Assembly: GCF_014649995.1 (NCBI RefSeq)
Contig: NZ_BMUC01000005.1
Location: 5,257-59,913, forward strand
DNA: 54,657 bases
Direction of reading: 5' to 3'
DNA from: Streptomyces griseoflavus
GTDB taxonomy: Bacteria > Actinomycetota > Actinomycetes > Streptomycetales > Streptomycetaceae
The translations under genes were made by a program, and so were the position numbers. Numbering within the stretch: the stretch's first letter is position 1; each line of letters opens with the position of its first letter. This document shows positions 10,636 through 19,375 of this stretch, piece by piece. Below the pieces are notes generated by a model. The model made no database searches. It saw only the letters and a list, made by a program, of their open reading frames with translations, and was not told where the DNA came from.

Positions 10636-11510
10636 CGGGTGCTCCGGCATCGGCGGCAGGCGGCCCTCCCGGCGCGAGGAGGGTGGCGGGCACCGCACCC
10701 GCGGGCGTACCGGGGGCGCTGCCCGGGCGCACGGCCGCGGCGCGGGAGTCACGGGGCGCCGCTCCGGGGTCGTCCGGAGGCGGTCCGGCACGGCGCGGTC
10801 GGGCCGGGGCCCGGCCGCGCGGCGACGAACCGGCCCCGGCCGTCGTGACCGGCGACGACATCGACGCCGGGGACGGCACCAGGCCGGCCCGCGGCGCGAA
10901 GATCGCGGCGGCGGCCGTCAACCAGGCGAGCGTCTGGAACATCGCCAACCTGCTGACCATGCTCCGGCTGCTCCTGGTGCCGGCGTTCGTCATGCTGATG
11001 CTGGCCGAAGGCGGTGACGACCCGGCGTGGCGGTCGTTCGCCTGGGCGGCCTTCGCCGTCGCCATGATCACCGACCTGTTCGACGGGCACCTGGCGCGCA
11101 CCTACAACCTCGTCACCGACTTCGGGAAGATCGCCGACCCCATCGCCGACAAGGCGATCATGGGAGCGGCGCTGATCTGTCTCTCCTCGCTGGGTGATCT
11201 CCCGTGGTGGGTCACCGGCGTCATCCTCGGCCGGGAACTCGGGGTCACCCTGCTGCGTTTCCTGGTCATCCGCTACGGCGTCATCCCGGCCAGCCGCGGG
11301 GGCAAGCTCAAGACCCTCACCCAGGGCATCGCCGTCGGCATGTACGTGCTGGCGCTGACGGGGTGGCTGGCGACGCTGCGGTGGTGGGTGATGGCCGCGG
11401 CGGTCGTGCTGACCGTGGCGACCGGACTCGACTACGTGAAACAGGCCATTGTGCTCCGCAGGCAGGGAATCGCCGCGCGCAAGGCTGCGTTGGAGGAGAA
11501 GGAAGCGTGA
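10632..11510 (+). CDS. pgsA: CDP-alcohol phosphatidyltransferase (phosphatidylglycerophosphate synthase)
   Basis: Predicted 292 residues; the start overlaps the rimO stop as ATGA. The enzyme condenses CDP-diacylglycerol with glycerol-3-phosphate in the membrane, the first committed step to phosphatidylglycerol and cardiolipin. The family signature DG-x2-AR-x8-G-x3-D-x3-D is complete ([12 protein letters not shown]... [12 protein letters not shown]). Several hydrophobic helices surround it. The first ~95 residues are Gly/Ala/Arg/Pro-rich and look disordered; bacterial PgsA proteins usually start close to [11 protein letters not shown], found here at about residue 97. The product could act on another alcohol, since actinomycetes carry several paralogues, but the position beside cinA and clgR favours PgsA. 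Confidence 0.85.
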   Translation: MTGAPASAAGGPPGARRVAGTAPAGVPGALPGRTAAARESRGAAPGSSGGGPARRGRAGARPRGDEPAPAVVTGDDIDAGDGTRPARGAKIAAAAVNQASVWNIANLLTMLRLLLVPAFVMLMLAEGGDDPAWRSFAWAAFAVAMITDLFDGHLARTYNLVTDFGKIADPIADKAIMGAALICLSSLGDLPWWVTGVILGRELGVTLLRFLVIRYGVIPASRGGKLKTLTQGIAVGMYVLALTGWLATLRWWVMAAAVVLTVATGLDYVKQAIVLRRQGIAARKAALEEKEA

Positions 11511-12052
11511 GTTCCACGGCCACCGAGGTGGTGCGACTACTCACTGTGAACGGGGGGACGCTCGCCGTCGCCGAGTCGCTGACCGGTGGTCTGGTGGCGG
11601 CGGACCTCACCGCCGTGCCCGGGGCGTCCAAGGTCTTCCGTGGCTCGGTGACGGCCTACGCGACCGAGCTGAAGCACCGGCTGCTCGGTGTGGACGCCAC
11701 TCTGCTGGCCGAGCGGGGCGCGGTGGATCCGCAGGTGGCGGCCCAGATGGCGGCGGGTGTCCGCCGGGCGCTGGGCGCCGACTGGGGCATCGCCACCACC
11801 GGCGTCGCCGGTCCGGACCGGCAGGACGGCCAGGACGTCGGGACGGTGTTCGTGGCCGTGGCCGGGCCTCCGGGGGCGGGTTCCGCTTCCGCCGGCGGCG
11901 GAAAAGTGCGGCGTCTGCGGTTGAACGGCGACCGCGCGGAAATTCGTATGGAGAGTGTACGGAGCGTACTCGCACTGCTTTTGACGGAGCTTGCGGGCGA
12001 ACAGACCGGGAATGAGCGGGCACAGGATACGGAACGGAACGGGGGGTTTTGA
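11507..12052 (+). CDS. pncC: CinA C-terminal domain protein (NMN amidohydrolase type)
   Basis: Predicted 181 residues from GTG 11507, overlapping the pgsA stop as GTGA, so translationally coupled. It consists only of the CinA C-terminal domain: LAVAESLTGGLVAADLTAVPGASKVFRGSVTAY (in part), then the family's GIATTGVAGPD. In characterised relatives this domain deamidates nicotinamide mononucleotide for pyridine nucleotide recycling. The N-terminal CinA/MoaB-like domain is absent, as in most short actinobacterial versions. The last ~15 residues are polar and poorly conserved. The name cinA is often used for this gene in actinomycetes; the catalytic assignment comes from the family. Confidence 0.85.
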   Translation: MSSTATEVVRLLTVNGGTLAVAESLTGGLVAADLTAVPGASKVFRGSVTAYATELKHRLLGVDATLLAERGAVDPQVAAQMAAGVRRALGADWGIATTGVAGPDRQDGQDVGTVFVAVAGPPGAGSASAGGGKVRRLRLNGDRAEIRMESVRSVLALLLTELAGEQTGNERAQDTERNGGF

Positions 12053-12161
12053 TGTTTGCAGCCCTGAGTGAACACGACATCGCTCCCCGCACGGCCGCGG
12101 CGCAAGGCGGTACGGTGGGGCGTGAAGGATGCGGCTACGCGGTCCGAGGAGGGAGCCACCG

Positions 12162-12542
12162 ATGATTCTGCTCCGTCGCCTGCTGGGTGACGTGCTGCGT
12201 CGGCAGCGCCAGCGCCAGGGCCGTACTCTGCGCGAAGTCTCCTCGTCCGCCCGAGTCTCACTCGGCTATCTCTCCGAGGTGGAGCGGGGGCAGAAGGAGG
12301 CATCCTCCGAGCTGCTCTCCGCCATCTGCGACGCGTTGGACGTACGGATGTCCGAGCTCATGCGGGAAGTGAGCGACGAGCTCGCCCTCGCCGAGCTGGC
12401 CCAGTCTGCGGCAGCGACCCCCAGCGAGCCCGTACCCACGCCGGTTCGTCCGATGCTGGGTTCCGTTTCGGTGACCGGAGTGCCACCGGAACGGGTGACC
12501 ATCAAGGCGCCCGCCGAGGCGGTGGACGTCGTCGCCGCGTGA
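12162..12542 (+). CDS. clgR: Xre-family regulator ClgR of clp protease genes
   Basis: Predicted 126 residues; ATG 12162 is preceded by GAGGAGGGAG. The Xre HTH (about residues 7-65) reads [21 protein letters not shown], then [20 protein letters not shown]. ClgR activates clp protease and other stress genes in Streptomyces and Corynebacterium. In the pgsA-cinA-clgR order it is also found in mycobacteria. The C-terminus ends VDVVAA; terminal alanines are the known Clp degradation signal of Streptomyces ClgR, giving feedback by proteolysis. I looked for a clear ClgR box upstream and did not find a convincing one. Identification rests on sequence and gene order. Confidence 0.9.
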   Translation: MILLRRLLGDVLRRQRQRQGRTLREVSSSARVSLGYLSEVERGQKEASSELLSAICDALDVRMSELMREVSDELALAELAQSAAATPSEPVPTPVRPMLGSVSVTGVPPERVTIKAPAEAVDVVAA

Positions 12543-12735
12543 TCGCGGTGTGCAGCGCCCGCGTGGCGTGAAGGTGTGGGATGCCCCGGTAGGGGCCCGT
12601 CCGGACCATCCGGAGGGGTGCCGCCGGGGTTTTCGCGTCTCCGGGCCGTTTCCAGGGGCTCCGCGTGCGTTTGCCGGTGGGGCGGGGGGCCGTCATGGTG
12701 GAAGGACGAGGCGGGGGTCAGCCACGGAGGTGCGG

Positions 12736-13206
12736 ATGTACGTCGTGAAGAGCCCGTTGTCCGACGAGAACCTGAAGATCGTGTCCGAGGCGCTGCAGGG
12801 CGCCCTGGTCGACCTGGTGGACCTCGCCCTGGTGGCGAAGCAGATCCACTGGAACGTGGTGGGGCCACGCTTCCGCTCCGTGCACCTCCAGCTCGACGAG
12901 GTCGTGACGCTGGCGCGCGGGCACTCCGACACCGTCGCCGAGCGGGCCGCGGCCCTGGGCGTCTCGCCGGACGGGCGTGCCGCGACGGTGGCCGTCGGCA
13001 GCGGGATCGGTGTGACACCGGAGGGCTGGGTCGACGACTCCGCCGCGGTGAGCGCCATGGTGGACGCCCTGGGCGCGGTCATCGCCCGGATGCGTGAGCG
13101 GGTGACGTCGACCGAGCAGCCGGACCCGGTGAGCCAGGACATCCTCATCGCGGTCACCGGGGACCTGGAGAAGCAGCACTGGATGTTCCAGGCCGAGAAC
13201 GGATGA
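12736..13206 (+). CDS. dpsB: Dps-family mini-ferritin
   Basis: Predicted 156 residues; ATG 12736 follows GGAGG at good spacing. Ferritin-like four-helix protein: KQIHWNVVGPRFRSVHLQLDEVV carries the His, Asp and Glu of the Dps inter-subunit ferroxidase centre, and the C-terminus has DLEKQHWMFQ, the usual Dps ending. Such dodecamers oxidise and store iron and some coat DNA. There is no long Lys-rich tail. The position just after clgR corresponds to S. coelicolor dpsB. Regulation is not readable from the 193 bp upstream. Confidence 0.85.
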   Translation: MYVVKSPLSDENLKIVSEALQGALVDLVDLALVAKQIHWNVVGPRFRSVHLQLDEVVTLARGHSDTVAERAAALGVSPDGRAATVAVGSGIGVTPEGWVDDSAAVSAMVDALGAVIARMRERVTSTEQPDPVSQDILIAVTGDLEKQHWMFQAENG

Positions 13207-13258
13207 ACCGGACGTGGGAGCCGCGGACCCCGAGGGCCGCGGTGCGGACGAGACAGGT

Positions 13259-13507
13259 GTGACGTCGGGCCGGGGCGCGTGCCGGTGGGCCGTGCTCGGG
13301 CTCGGCGGGGTGCTGTGGTGGTGGGCCGTGGCGCGGCTGGTGCTGGCGCCCGATGCCGGGGTGCTGGAAGGGGCGGTCGCGGCCGGCGGATGGGGCCTGA
13401 GCGTGCTGCCGGTGCACTGCATGCCCAAGGCCCGGGCGCGGGGGGCACTCGCGGCGGGGCGCTGGCGGCGCGCGTGGCGCTCGGGAGGGCGTCAGGAGGG
13501 GCGTTGA
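13259..13507 (+). CDS. Small membrane protein of unknown function
   Basis: Two starts are possible. GTG 13259 gives 82 residues and has a weak GAGACAG upstream; GTG 13214, eight bases after the dps stop, gives 97 residues but has no Shine-Dalgarno. Two hydrophobic segments are visible: AVLGLGGVLWWWAVARLVL, and a shorter GAVAAGGWGLSVLPV. The tail is Arg/Gly-rich. I recognise no family. It follows the dps gene and ends 34 nt before the convergent nei2 gene, so it could be co-transcribed with dps. Third-position GC is high, which supports coding. Confidence 0.55.
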   Translation: MTSGRGACRWAVLGLGGVLWWWAVARLVLAPDAGVLEGAVAAGGWGLSVLPVHCMPKARARGALAAGRWRRAWRSGGRQEGR

Positions 13508-13541
13508 CGGTCCGTCCGCTCCCACGCGCGGCCGGGTGTGA

Positions 13542-14363
13542 TCAGCGGGGGAGGCCGCCCCGCGGGCGTGCCGGGGCCGGGCCCGGCTGGCAGGTGGGGC
13601 ACCAGTAGGTGGGCCGTTCACGGGAGCCGTCGCCCTGGTCGGCGAGACGGATCGGGGTGCCGCACCGCAGGCAGGGCCGGCGCGCGCGGCCGTACACGAA
13701 GAGGTCCTGGCCGCGGCGGCCCGTCGAACTGCGAATCGGCCGTTCACGGTTGAACTCCAGCAGCTTCCTGGCGAGCCCGGGGAGTTGGGCGGCACGGTCG
13801 GCGGGGAGTTCACCCACCGGGAGCCAGGGGGTGACGCCGAGCAGGAAGCAGAGCTCGCACTTGAAGACATTGCCGATACCGGCGAGGTTGCGCTGGTCGA
13901 GGAGCGCCTCGCCGAGCGGGCGGGCCGGGTCCTTCACCAGGTTGGCCAGGGCGAGGCCGGGGTCCCAGTCCGGACCCAGGAGGTCGGGGCCCAGGTGGCC
14001 GACCGCGCGGTCCTCGTCGGCGGTGCGCAGCAGTTCCAGGACGGGCAGCCGGTAGCCGACGGCCGTGCGGACGGTGTTGCCGAGGATCGCGCGGATCTGA
14101 TGGGCGGGGCCGCCGTTCCATCGCTGTCCGTCGGCGTACACCCTCCAGGAGCCGTCCATCCGCAGGTGCGAGTGCACGGTCAGGCCGCCCTCGACACGGG
14201 TCAGCAGGTGCTTGCCGCGCGGGGTGACGTCCAGGACGGTGCGGCCGGTGAGGTCGGCCGTGGCGAACCGGGGCACCCGGAGGTCGCTGCGGGTCAGCAC
14301 CCGGCCCGCGAGGGCGTCGTGCAGCCGTCGCGCGGCCTGCCACACCGTGTCTCCTTCAGGCAT
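13542..14363 (-). CDS. nei2: Fpg/Nei-family DNA glycosylase/AP lyase
   Basis: Predicted 273 residues. It begins MPEGDTVWQAARRL: Pro2 is the catalytic nucleophile and Glu3 the partner acid of the Fpg/Nei family. The TVWQAARRL sequence places it with actinobacterial Nei2 (endonuclease VIII) rather than Fpg. The middle contains the helix-two-turn-helix (ALLDQRNLAGIGNVFKCE). The C-terminus has a zinc finger with four Cys (CLRC ... CPTC). It removes oxidised pyrimidines and cuts the abasic site. It lies 85 nt downstream of lhr on the same strand, as in mycobacteria. The ATG at 14363 lacks an obvious ribosome site. Confidence 0.9.
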   Translation of the reverse strand: MPEGDTVWQAARRLHDALAGRVLTRSDLRVPRFATADLTGRTVLDVTPRGKHLLTRVEGGLTVHSHLRMDGSWRVYADGQRWNGGPAHQIRAILGNTVRTAVGYRLPVLELLRTADEDRAVGHLGPDLLGPDWDPGLALANLVKDPARPLGEALLDQRNLAGIGNVFKCELCFLLGVTPWLPVGELPADRAAQLPGLARKLLEFNRERPIRSSTGRRGQDLFVYGRARRPCLRCGTPIRLADQGDGSRERPTYWCPTCQPGPAPARPRGGLPR

Positions 14364-14448
14364 GCGTCAAGAGTGGCACGCCACGCGGGGCGGGGCCGAG
14401 GTGGCGTGGCGACGGACTGCGGCGTGGCCACATCCGGGGTCAGCGGCG

Positions 14449-17400
14449 TCAGGCGCGCAGGCGGAGGCCCCGCGGGGTGGCCACGAAGCCGGCGTTCTCC
14501 AGGAGGGTGCCCAGAGGGGAGGTGAGGGCCGGGGTGCCGTTGATCCGCTCCACCGTGACCGTGCCGAGGGAGCCCGCGCGGGCGGCGCCGGCGAGGGCTT
14601 CGGCGGCGGCCGGCAGCCGCGGGTCGTCGGCGGGTCCGCCGCCGTCCCCGGCGGGCCAGGCCAGCAGCGTCTTGCCTCCGCGCTCCATGTAGAGCGTCAG
14701 CTCGCCGTCCACCAGCACCACCAGGGAGCCCGCCTTGCGGCCCGGCTTGTGACCGGCGCCGGTCGGCGGTTCCGGCCAGCCCAGCGCGGCACCGTACGCG
14801 TTCGCCGGGTCGGCGGCGGCCAGGACGACGGCGCGCCCCGTGCGGTCCGGCCCGGTGGGGCGGCCGGCGAAGGGGTCGTACGACGGACCGCCGCCGTTCT
14901 TCCAGGGCGGTGGGACCTGGGTGGCCAGGTCGCGGGGAGAGGCGTGGTCACCGGGCGACTGACGCGGGTCACGGGAGTCCTCGGGGCCGGTGTGCCCCGG
15001 GGCGCCGCCGAACGGGACGGGCGCGTCCGGGGCCGCCGTGCCGCCGCCCCGCTCGCGGGCGTTGGCCGCAGCGCGGAGCCGGTCCACGGCGCCGTCCATC
15101 GCGAACTGGGCGGCGCCCAGGCCCTCCACCACATAGCCGCGGCGGGCCTGGCCGGTCTCCTCGAACGCCGACAGGATGCGGTACGTCGCCGAGAAGCCGC
15201 CCTCGACGCCCTCCGCGGAGACCGCTCCCCGGGTCACCACACCGTGCCGGTCCAGCAGGGTGTGGGCCAGCGCGTGCGCCCGGACCGTGCGGTCGGCCTC
15301 CCGGTCCGGGACCAGGGACCAGCGCCCGGCGACGGTCGGCGGGCCGGTGCGCGAGGCGGTGCGGGCGGCCGCCGTGAGCGAGCCGTAGCGTCCGCGCGGG
15401 ACCGAGCGCCTGGCCCGGTGCGCGGTGGACCCCGCCGTCCGGCCGGAGCCCAGCAGGGAGCGCATGGGGGCGAGCGTGTCGTTGGTCAGCCGCCCGGACC
15501 AGACGAGGTCCCACAGGGCGTCGGCCAGCTGGGGATCGGTGGCCTCCGGGTGCGTGGTGGCCCGGACCTGGTCGGCGATCTGGCGGAAGAACAGGCCGTA
15601 CCCGCCGGTCAGGACGTCCAGGACCGACTGGTGGAGCGCGGTGAGCTCGAGCGGGAGCGGCGGCGGCAGGAGCAGCGGCGCCGTGTCCGCGAGGTACAGG
15701 GAGACCCAGCCGTCCTTTCCCGGCAGCGAACCGGCCCCCGCCCAGACCACTTCCCCGGCGGCCGTGAGCTCGTCCAGCATCGCCGGCGTGTAGTTCGCCA
15801 CCCGTGCCGACAGGACCAGCTTCTCCAGCGCGGACGCGGGCACGGAGGCACCCTGCAACTGCTCGACGGCCCGCGCCAGGCCGTCGACGCCGCGCAGGGA
15901 GTGCCCCTTGCCGATGTGCTGCCACTGGGGGAGGAACTGGGCGAGCGAGGCCGGAGGGACCGGCTCCAGCTCGTGCCGCAGCGCCGCCAGGGAACGGCGG
16001 CGCAGCCTGCGCAGCACGGCCGCGTCGCACCACTCCTGTCCGATCCCGGCGGGGTGGAACTCGCCCTGGACGACCCGGCCGGCCGCGGCGAGCCGCTGCA
16101 GGGCTCCCTCGGTGACCGCCACACCGAGCCCGAAGCGGCCCGCCGCCGTGGCCGACGTGAACGGGCCGTGCGTGCGCGCGTACCGGGCGAGGAGGTCGCC
16201 CAGGGGGTCCTTCACGGGTTCGGTGAACGCCTCCGGCACACCCACCGGCAGCGCCGTGCCCAGCGCGTCCCGCAGCCGGCCGGCGTCCTCGACGGCCGCC
16301 CAGTGGTCGGCGCCGGCCACCCGCACCCGGATGGCGCGCCGCGCGGAGGCGAGCTCCCGCACCCACTGCGGTTCGGCGCCGCGCTCGGCGAGATCGCCGT
16401 CGGTGAGCGGGCCCAGCATCCGCAGCAGGTCGGCAACGCCCTCCGCGTCCTTGACGCGCCGGTCCTCGGTGAGCCACTGCAGCTCACGCTCCAGCTCGGT
16501 CAGCACCTCGGCGTCGAGCAGTTCGCGCAGCTCGGCCTGGCCGAGCAGCTCGGCCAGCAGCCGTGAGTCCAGCGACAGCGCGGCGGCACGGCGCTCGGCG
16601 AGCGGGGAGTCGCCCTCGTACAGGAACTGGGCGACGTACCCGAAGAGGAGGGAGCGGGCGAAAGGCGACGGTTCCGGGGTGGTGACCTCCACCAGGCGCA
16701 CCTTGCGGGACTCCAGGTCGCCCATCAGCTCGACCAGCCCGGGGACGTCGAAGACGTCCTGGAGGCATTCGCGCACCGCTTCCAGGACGATCGGGAACGA
16801 GCCGAACTCCCCGGCCACCTGGAGCAGCTGCGAGGCGCGCTGGCGCTGCTGCCACAGCGGTGTGCGCCGGCCGGGGCTGCGGCGCGGCAGCAGCAGCGCG
16901 CGGGCGGCGCACTCGCGGAACCGGGACGCGAACAGCGCCGAGCCGCCCACCTGGTCGGTGACGACCTGGTCGACCTCGCCCTTGTCGAAGACGACGTCGG
17001 CGGCGCCCACGGGGGCCTGGTCGCTGTCGTACTCGCTGCCCGCCTTCACCGGGTCCTGGTCGAGCAGGTCGAGACTCATCAGGTCGGCGTCCGGCAGGCG
17101 CAGCACGATGCCGTCGTCGGCGTGCATCACCTGGGCGTCCATGCCGTACCGCTCGGACAGGCGGGCGCCGAGCGCGAGCGCCCAGGGGGCGTGCACCTGG
17201 GCGCCGAACGGGGAGTGCACGACGACCCGCCAGTCACCGAGCTCGTCACGGAAGCGCTCGACGACGATGGTGCGGTCGTCGGGGACGTGGCCGCAGGCCT
17301 CACGCTGTTCGTCGAGGTACGACAGCACGTTGTCCGCGGCCCAGGCGTCGAGGCCCGCCGTGAGGAGCCGCAGCCTGGCGTCCTCCTCGGACTGCGAGCC

Positions 17401-19290
17401 CACTTCGCGCAGGAAGGCGCCCACAGCGCGGCCCAGCTCCAGCGGACGGCCCAGCTGGTCGCCCTTCCAGAACGGCAGCCGGCCCGGCACGCCCGGCGCG
17501 GGGGAGACCAGGACCCGGTCGCGGGTGATGTCCTCGATGCGCCAGGAACTGGTGCCGAGGGTGAAGACGTCGCCCACCCGCGACTCGTAGACCATCTCCT
17601 CGTCGAGCTCGCCGACCCGGCCGCCGCCCTTCTTGGGGTCGGCACCCGCCAGGAACACCCCGAACAGGCCCCGGTCGGGGATCGTGCCCCCCGAGGTGAC
17701 GGCGAGGCGCTGGGCGCCGGGGCGGCCGGTGATCTCGCCCGTGACCCGGTCCCACACCACGCGCGGGCGCAGCTCCGCGAAGGCGTCGGACGGGTAGCGG
17801 CCGGCGAGCATGTCCAGGACGCCCGTGAAGGCCGACTCGGGCAGGGACGCGAAGGGGGCCGCGCGGCGGACCAGGGCGAGCAGGTCGTCGACCTGCCAGG
17901 TGTCCATGGCCGTCATCGCGACGAGCTGCTGGGCCAGGACGTCGAGCGGGTTGGCGGGGACCCGGAGCGCCTCGATGGCCCCGGTGCGCATCCGCTCGGT
18001 GACCACGGCCGACTGCACCAGGTCACCCCGGTACTTCGGGAACACCACGCCCGTGGAGACCGCGCCCACCTGGTGCCCGGCGCGGCCGACGCGCTGGAGC
18101 CCCGAGGCGACCGACGGCGGCGACTCGACCTGGATCACCAGGTCGACGGCGCCCATGTCGATGCCCAGCTCCAGACTGGAGGTGGCGACGACCGCGGGCA
18201 GCCGGCCCGCCTTCAGGTCCTCCTCGACCAGGGCGCGCTGCTCCTTGGACACCGAACCGTGGTGGGCCCGCGCGATCACCTGGGGCGCGCCCTGGGCGGC
18301 CCCGGAGCCGCCCATCAGCTCGGCGGGCGAGTGGTGCTCGTCGAGCGGTTCCCCGGTGGCCCGCTCGTAGGCGATCTCGTTGAGCCGGTTGCACAGGCGC
18401 TCGGCGAGACGGCGCGAATTGGCGAAGACGATGGTCGAGCGGTGCGACTGCACCAGATCGGTGATCCGCTCCTCGACGTGCGGCCAGATCGACGGGCGCT
18501 CGGCGCCCTCCGAACCGTCGGCGACCGGGGAACCGCCCAGCTCGCCCAGGTCCTCGACCGGCAGGACCACGGACAGGTCGAACTCCTTGCCCGACACCGG
18601 CTGGACGATCTCCACCTTCCCGCGGGGGGCGAGGAAGCGGGCCACCTCGTCCACCGGGCGCACGGTCGCCGAGAGGCCGATGCGACGGGCCGGGCGGGGC
18701 AGCAGCTCGTCCAGCCGCTCCAGGGAGAGGGCGAGGTGCGCGCCGCGCTTGGTGCCCGCGACCGCGTGCACCTCGTCCAGGATCACCGTCTCCACGCCCG
18801 TCAGCGCGTCGCGCGTGGCGGACGTCAGCATCAGGAACAGCGACTCCGGGGTGGTGATCAGGATGTCCGGCGGCCGCGTCGCCAGGGCGCGCCGCTCCGC
18901 CGGAGGGGTGTCGCCGGAGCGGATGCCGACCTTCACCTCGGGCTCGGGCAGCCCCAGGCGCACGGACTCCTGGCGGATGCCGGTCAGCGGGCTGCGGAGG
19001 TTGCGCTCCACGTCGACGGCGAGCGCCTTCAGCGGCGAGACGTACAGCACACGGCAGCGCTTCCTGGGCTCGGCGGGCGGCGGCGTGGACGCCAGCTGGT
19101 CCAGGGCGGCGAGGAACGCCGCCAGGGTCTTCCCCGAGCCGGTGGGCGCGACCACCAGCACGTCCGAGCCCTCCCCGATGGCCCGCCAGGCACCGGCCTG
19201 CGCGGCCGTGGGCGCGGAGAAGGCCCCCGTGAACCAGCCGCGGGTGGCGGGGGAGAAGCCGTCCAGGGCCCGGTGCGGATCGCTGACCAT
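14449..19290 (-). CDS. lhr: Large helicase-related protein Lhr
   Basis: Predicted 1613 residues from ATG 19290; an upstream in-frame extension would run into the divergent promoter region and is unlikely. Superfamily-2 ATP-dependent 3'-5' DNA/RNA-DNA helicase: Walker A APTGSGKTLAAF, DEVH box VILDEVHAVAG, motif III LSATVRP, motif V SSLELGIDMG, and motif VI QRVGRAGH. A winged-helix and Lhr-core domain follow, then the long C-terminal extension typical of full-length Lhr (about 1500 residues in mycobacteria). Two Ala/Gly/Pro-rich linkers lie near the C-terminus. It is paired with nei2. In mycobacteria Lhr is damage-responsive and takes part in mitomycin-type repair; the same role is inferred here. 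No SOS box is visible in the 85-bp divergent gap. Confidence 0.93.
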   Translation of the reverse strand: MVSDPHRALDGFSPATRGWFTGAFSAPTAAQAGAWRAIGEGSDVLVVAPTGSGKTLAAFLAALDQLASTPPPAEPRKRCRVLYVSPLKALAVDVERNLRSPLTGIRQESVRLGLPEPEVKVGIRSGDTPPAERRALATRPPDILITTPESLFLMLTSATRDALTGVETVILDEVHAVAGTKRGAHLALSLERLDELLPRPARRIGLSATVRPVDEVARFLAPRGKVEIVQPVSGKEFDLSVVLPVEDLGELGGSPVADGSEGAERPSIWPHVEERITDLVQSHRSTIVFANSRRLAERLCNRLNEIAYERATGEPLDEHHSPAELMGGSGAAQGAPQVIARAHHGSVSKEQRALVEEDLKAGRLPAVVATSSLELGIDMGAVDLVIQVESPPSVASGLQRVGRAGHQVGAVSTGVVFPKYRGDLVQSAVVTERMRTGAIEALRVPANPLDVLAQQLVAMTAMDTWQVDDLLALVRRAAPFASLPESAFTGVLDMLAGRYPSDAFAELRPRVVWDRVTGEITGRPGAQRLAVTSGGTIPDRGLFGVFLAGADPKKGGGRVGELDEEMVYESRVGDVFTLGTSSWRIEDITRDRVLVSPAPGVPGRLPFWKGDQLGRPLELGRAVGAFLREVGSQSEEDARLRLLTAGLDAWAADNVLSYLDEQREACGHVPDDRTIVVERFRDELGDWRVVVHSPFGAQVHAPWALALGARLSERYGMDAQVMHADDGIVLRLPDADLMSLDLLDQDPVKAGSEYDSDQAPVGAADVVFDKGEVDQVVTDQVGGSALFASRFRECAARALLLPRRSPGRRTPLWQQRQRASQLLQVAGEFGSFPIVLEAVRECLQDVFDVPGLVELMGDLESRKVRLVEVTTPEPSPFARSLLFGYVAQFLYEGDSPLAERRAAALSLDSRLLAELLGQAELRELLDAEVLTELERELQWLTEDRRVKDAEGVADLLRMLGPLTDGDLAERGAEPQWVRELASARRAIRVRVAGADHWAAVEDAGRLRDALGTALPVGVPEAFTEPVKDPLGDLLARYARTHGPFTSATAAGRFGLGVAVTEGALQRLAAAGRVVQGEFHPAGIGQEWCDAAVLRRLRRRSLAALRHELEPVPPASLAQFLPQWQHIGKGHSLRGVDGLARAVEQLQGASVPASALEKLVLSARVANYTPAMLDELTAAGEVVWAGAGSLPGKDGWVSLYLADTAPLLLPPPLPLELTALHQSVLDVLTGGYGLFFRQIADQVRATTHPEATDPQLADALWDLVWSGRLTNDTLAPMRSLLGSGRTAGSTAHRARRSVPRGRYGSLTAAARTASRTGPPTVAGRWSLVPDREADRTVRAHALAHTLLDRHGVVTRGAVSAEGVEGGFSATYRILSAFEETGQARRGYVVEGLGAAQFAMDGAVDRLRAAANARERGGGTAAPDAPVPFGGAPGHTGPEDSRDPRQSPGDHASPRDLATQVPPPWKNGGGPSYDPFAGRPTGPDRTGRAVVLAAADPANAYGAALGWPEPPTGAGHKPGRKAGSLVVLVDGELTLYMERGGKTLLAWPAGDGGGPADDPRLPAAAEALAGAARAGSLGTVTVERINGTPALTSPLGTLLENAGFVATPRGLRLRA

Positions 19291-19375
19291 GCGTCCATCG
19301 TGCACCCGGCCACTGACAACCGGGCCGAGCCGGGCCACGGGCGGTGGTGTGCCGGGACCGCGTGACAATGGCCGT

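Noticed and set aside
14212-16566. A 784-codon open frame on the plus strand opposite lhr
   Set aside because: It is a GC-rich antisense shadow of lhr; it has no protein motifs and the opposite frame has complete helicase motifs.
17122-19365. A 747-codon plus-strand frame opposite lhr
   Set aside because: Antisense shadow with His/Arg/Asp-rich composition and no recognisable domain; lhr motifs lie on the other strand.
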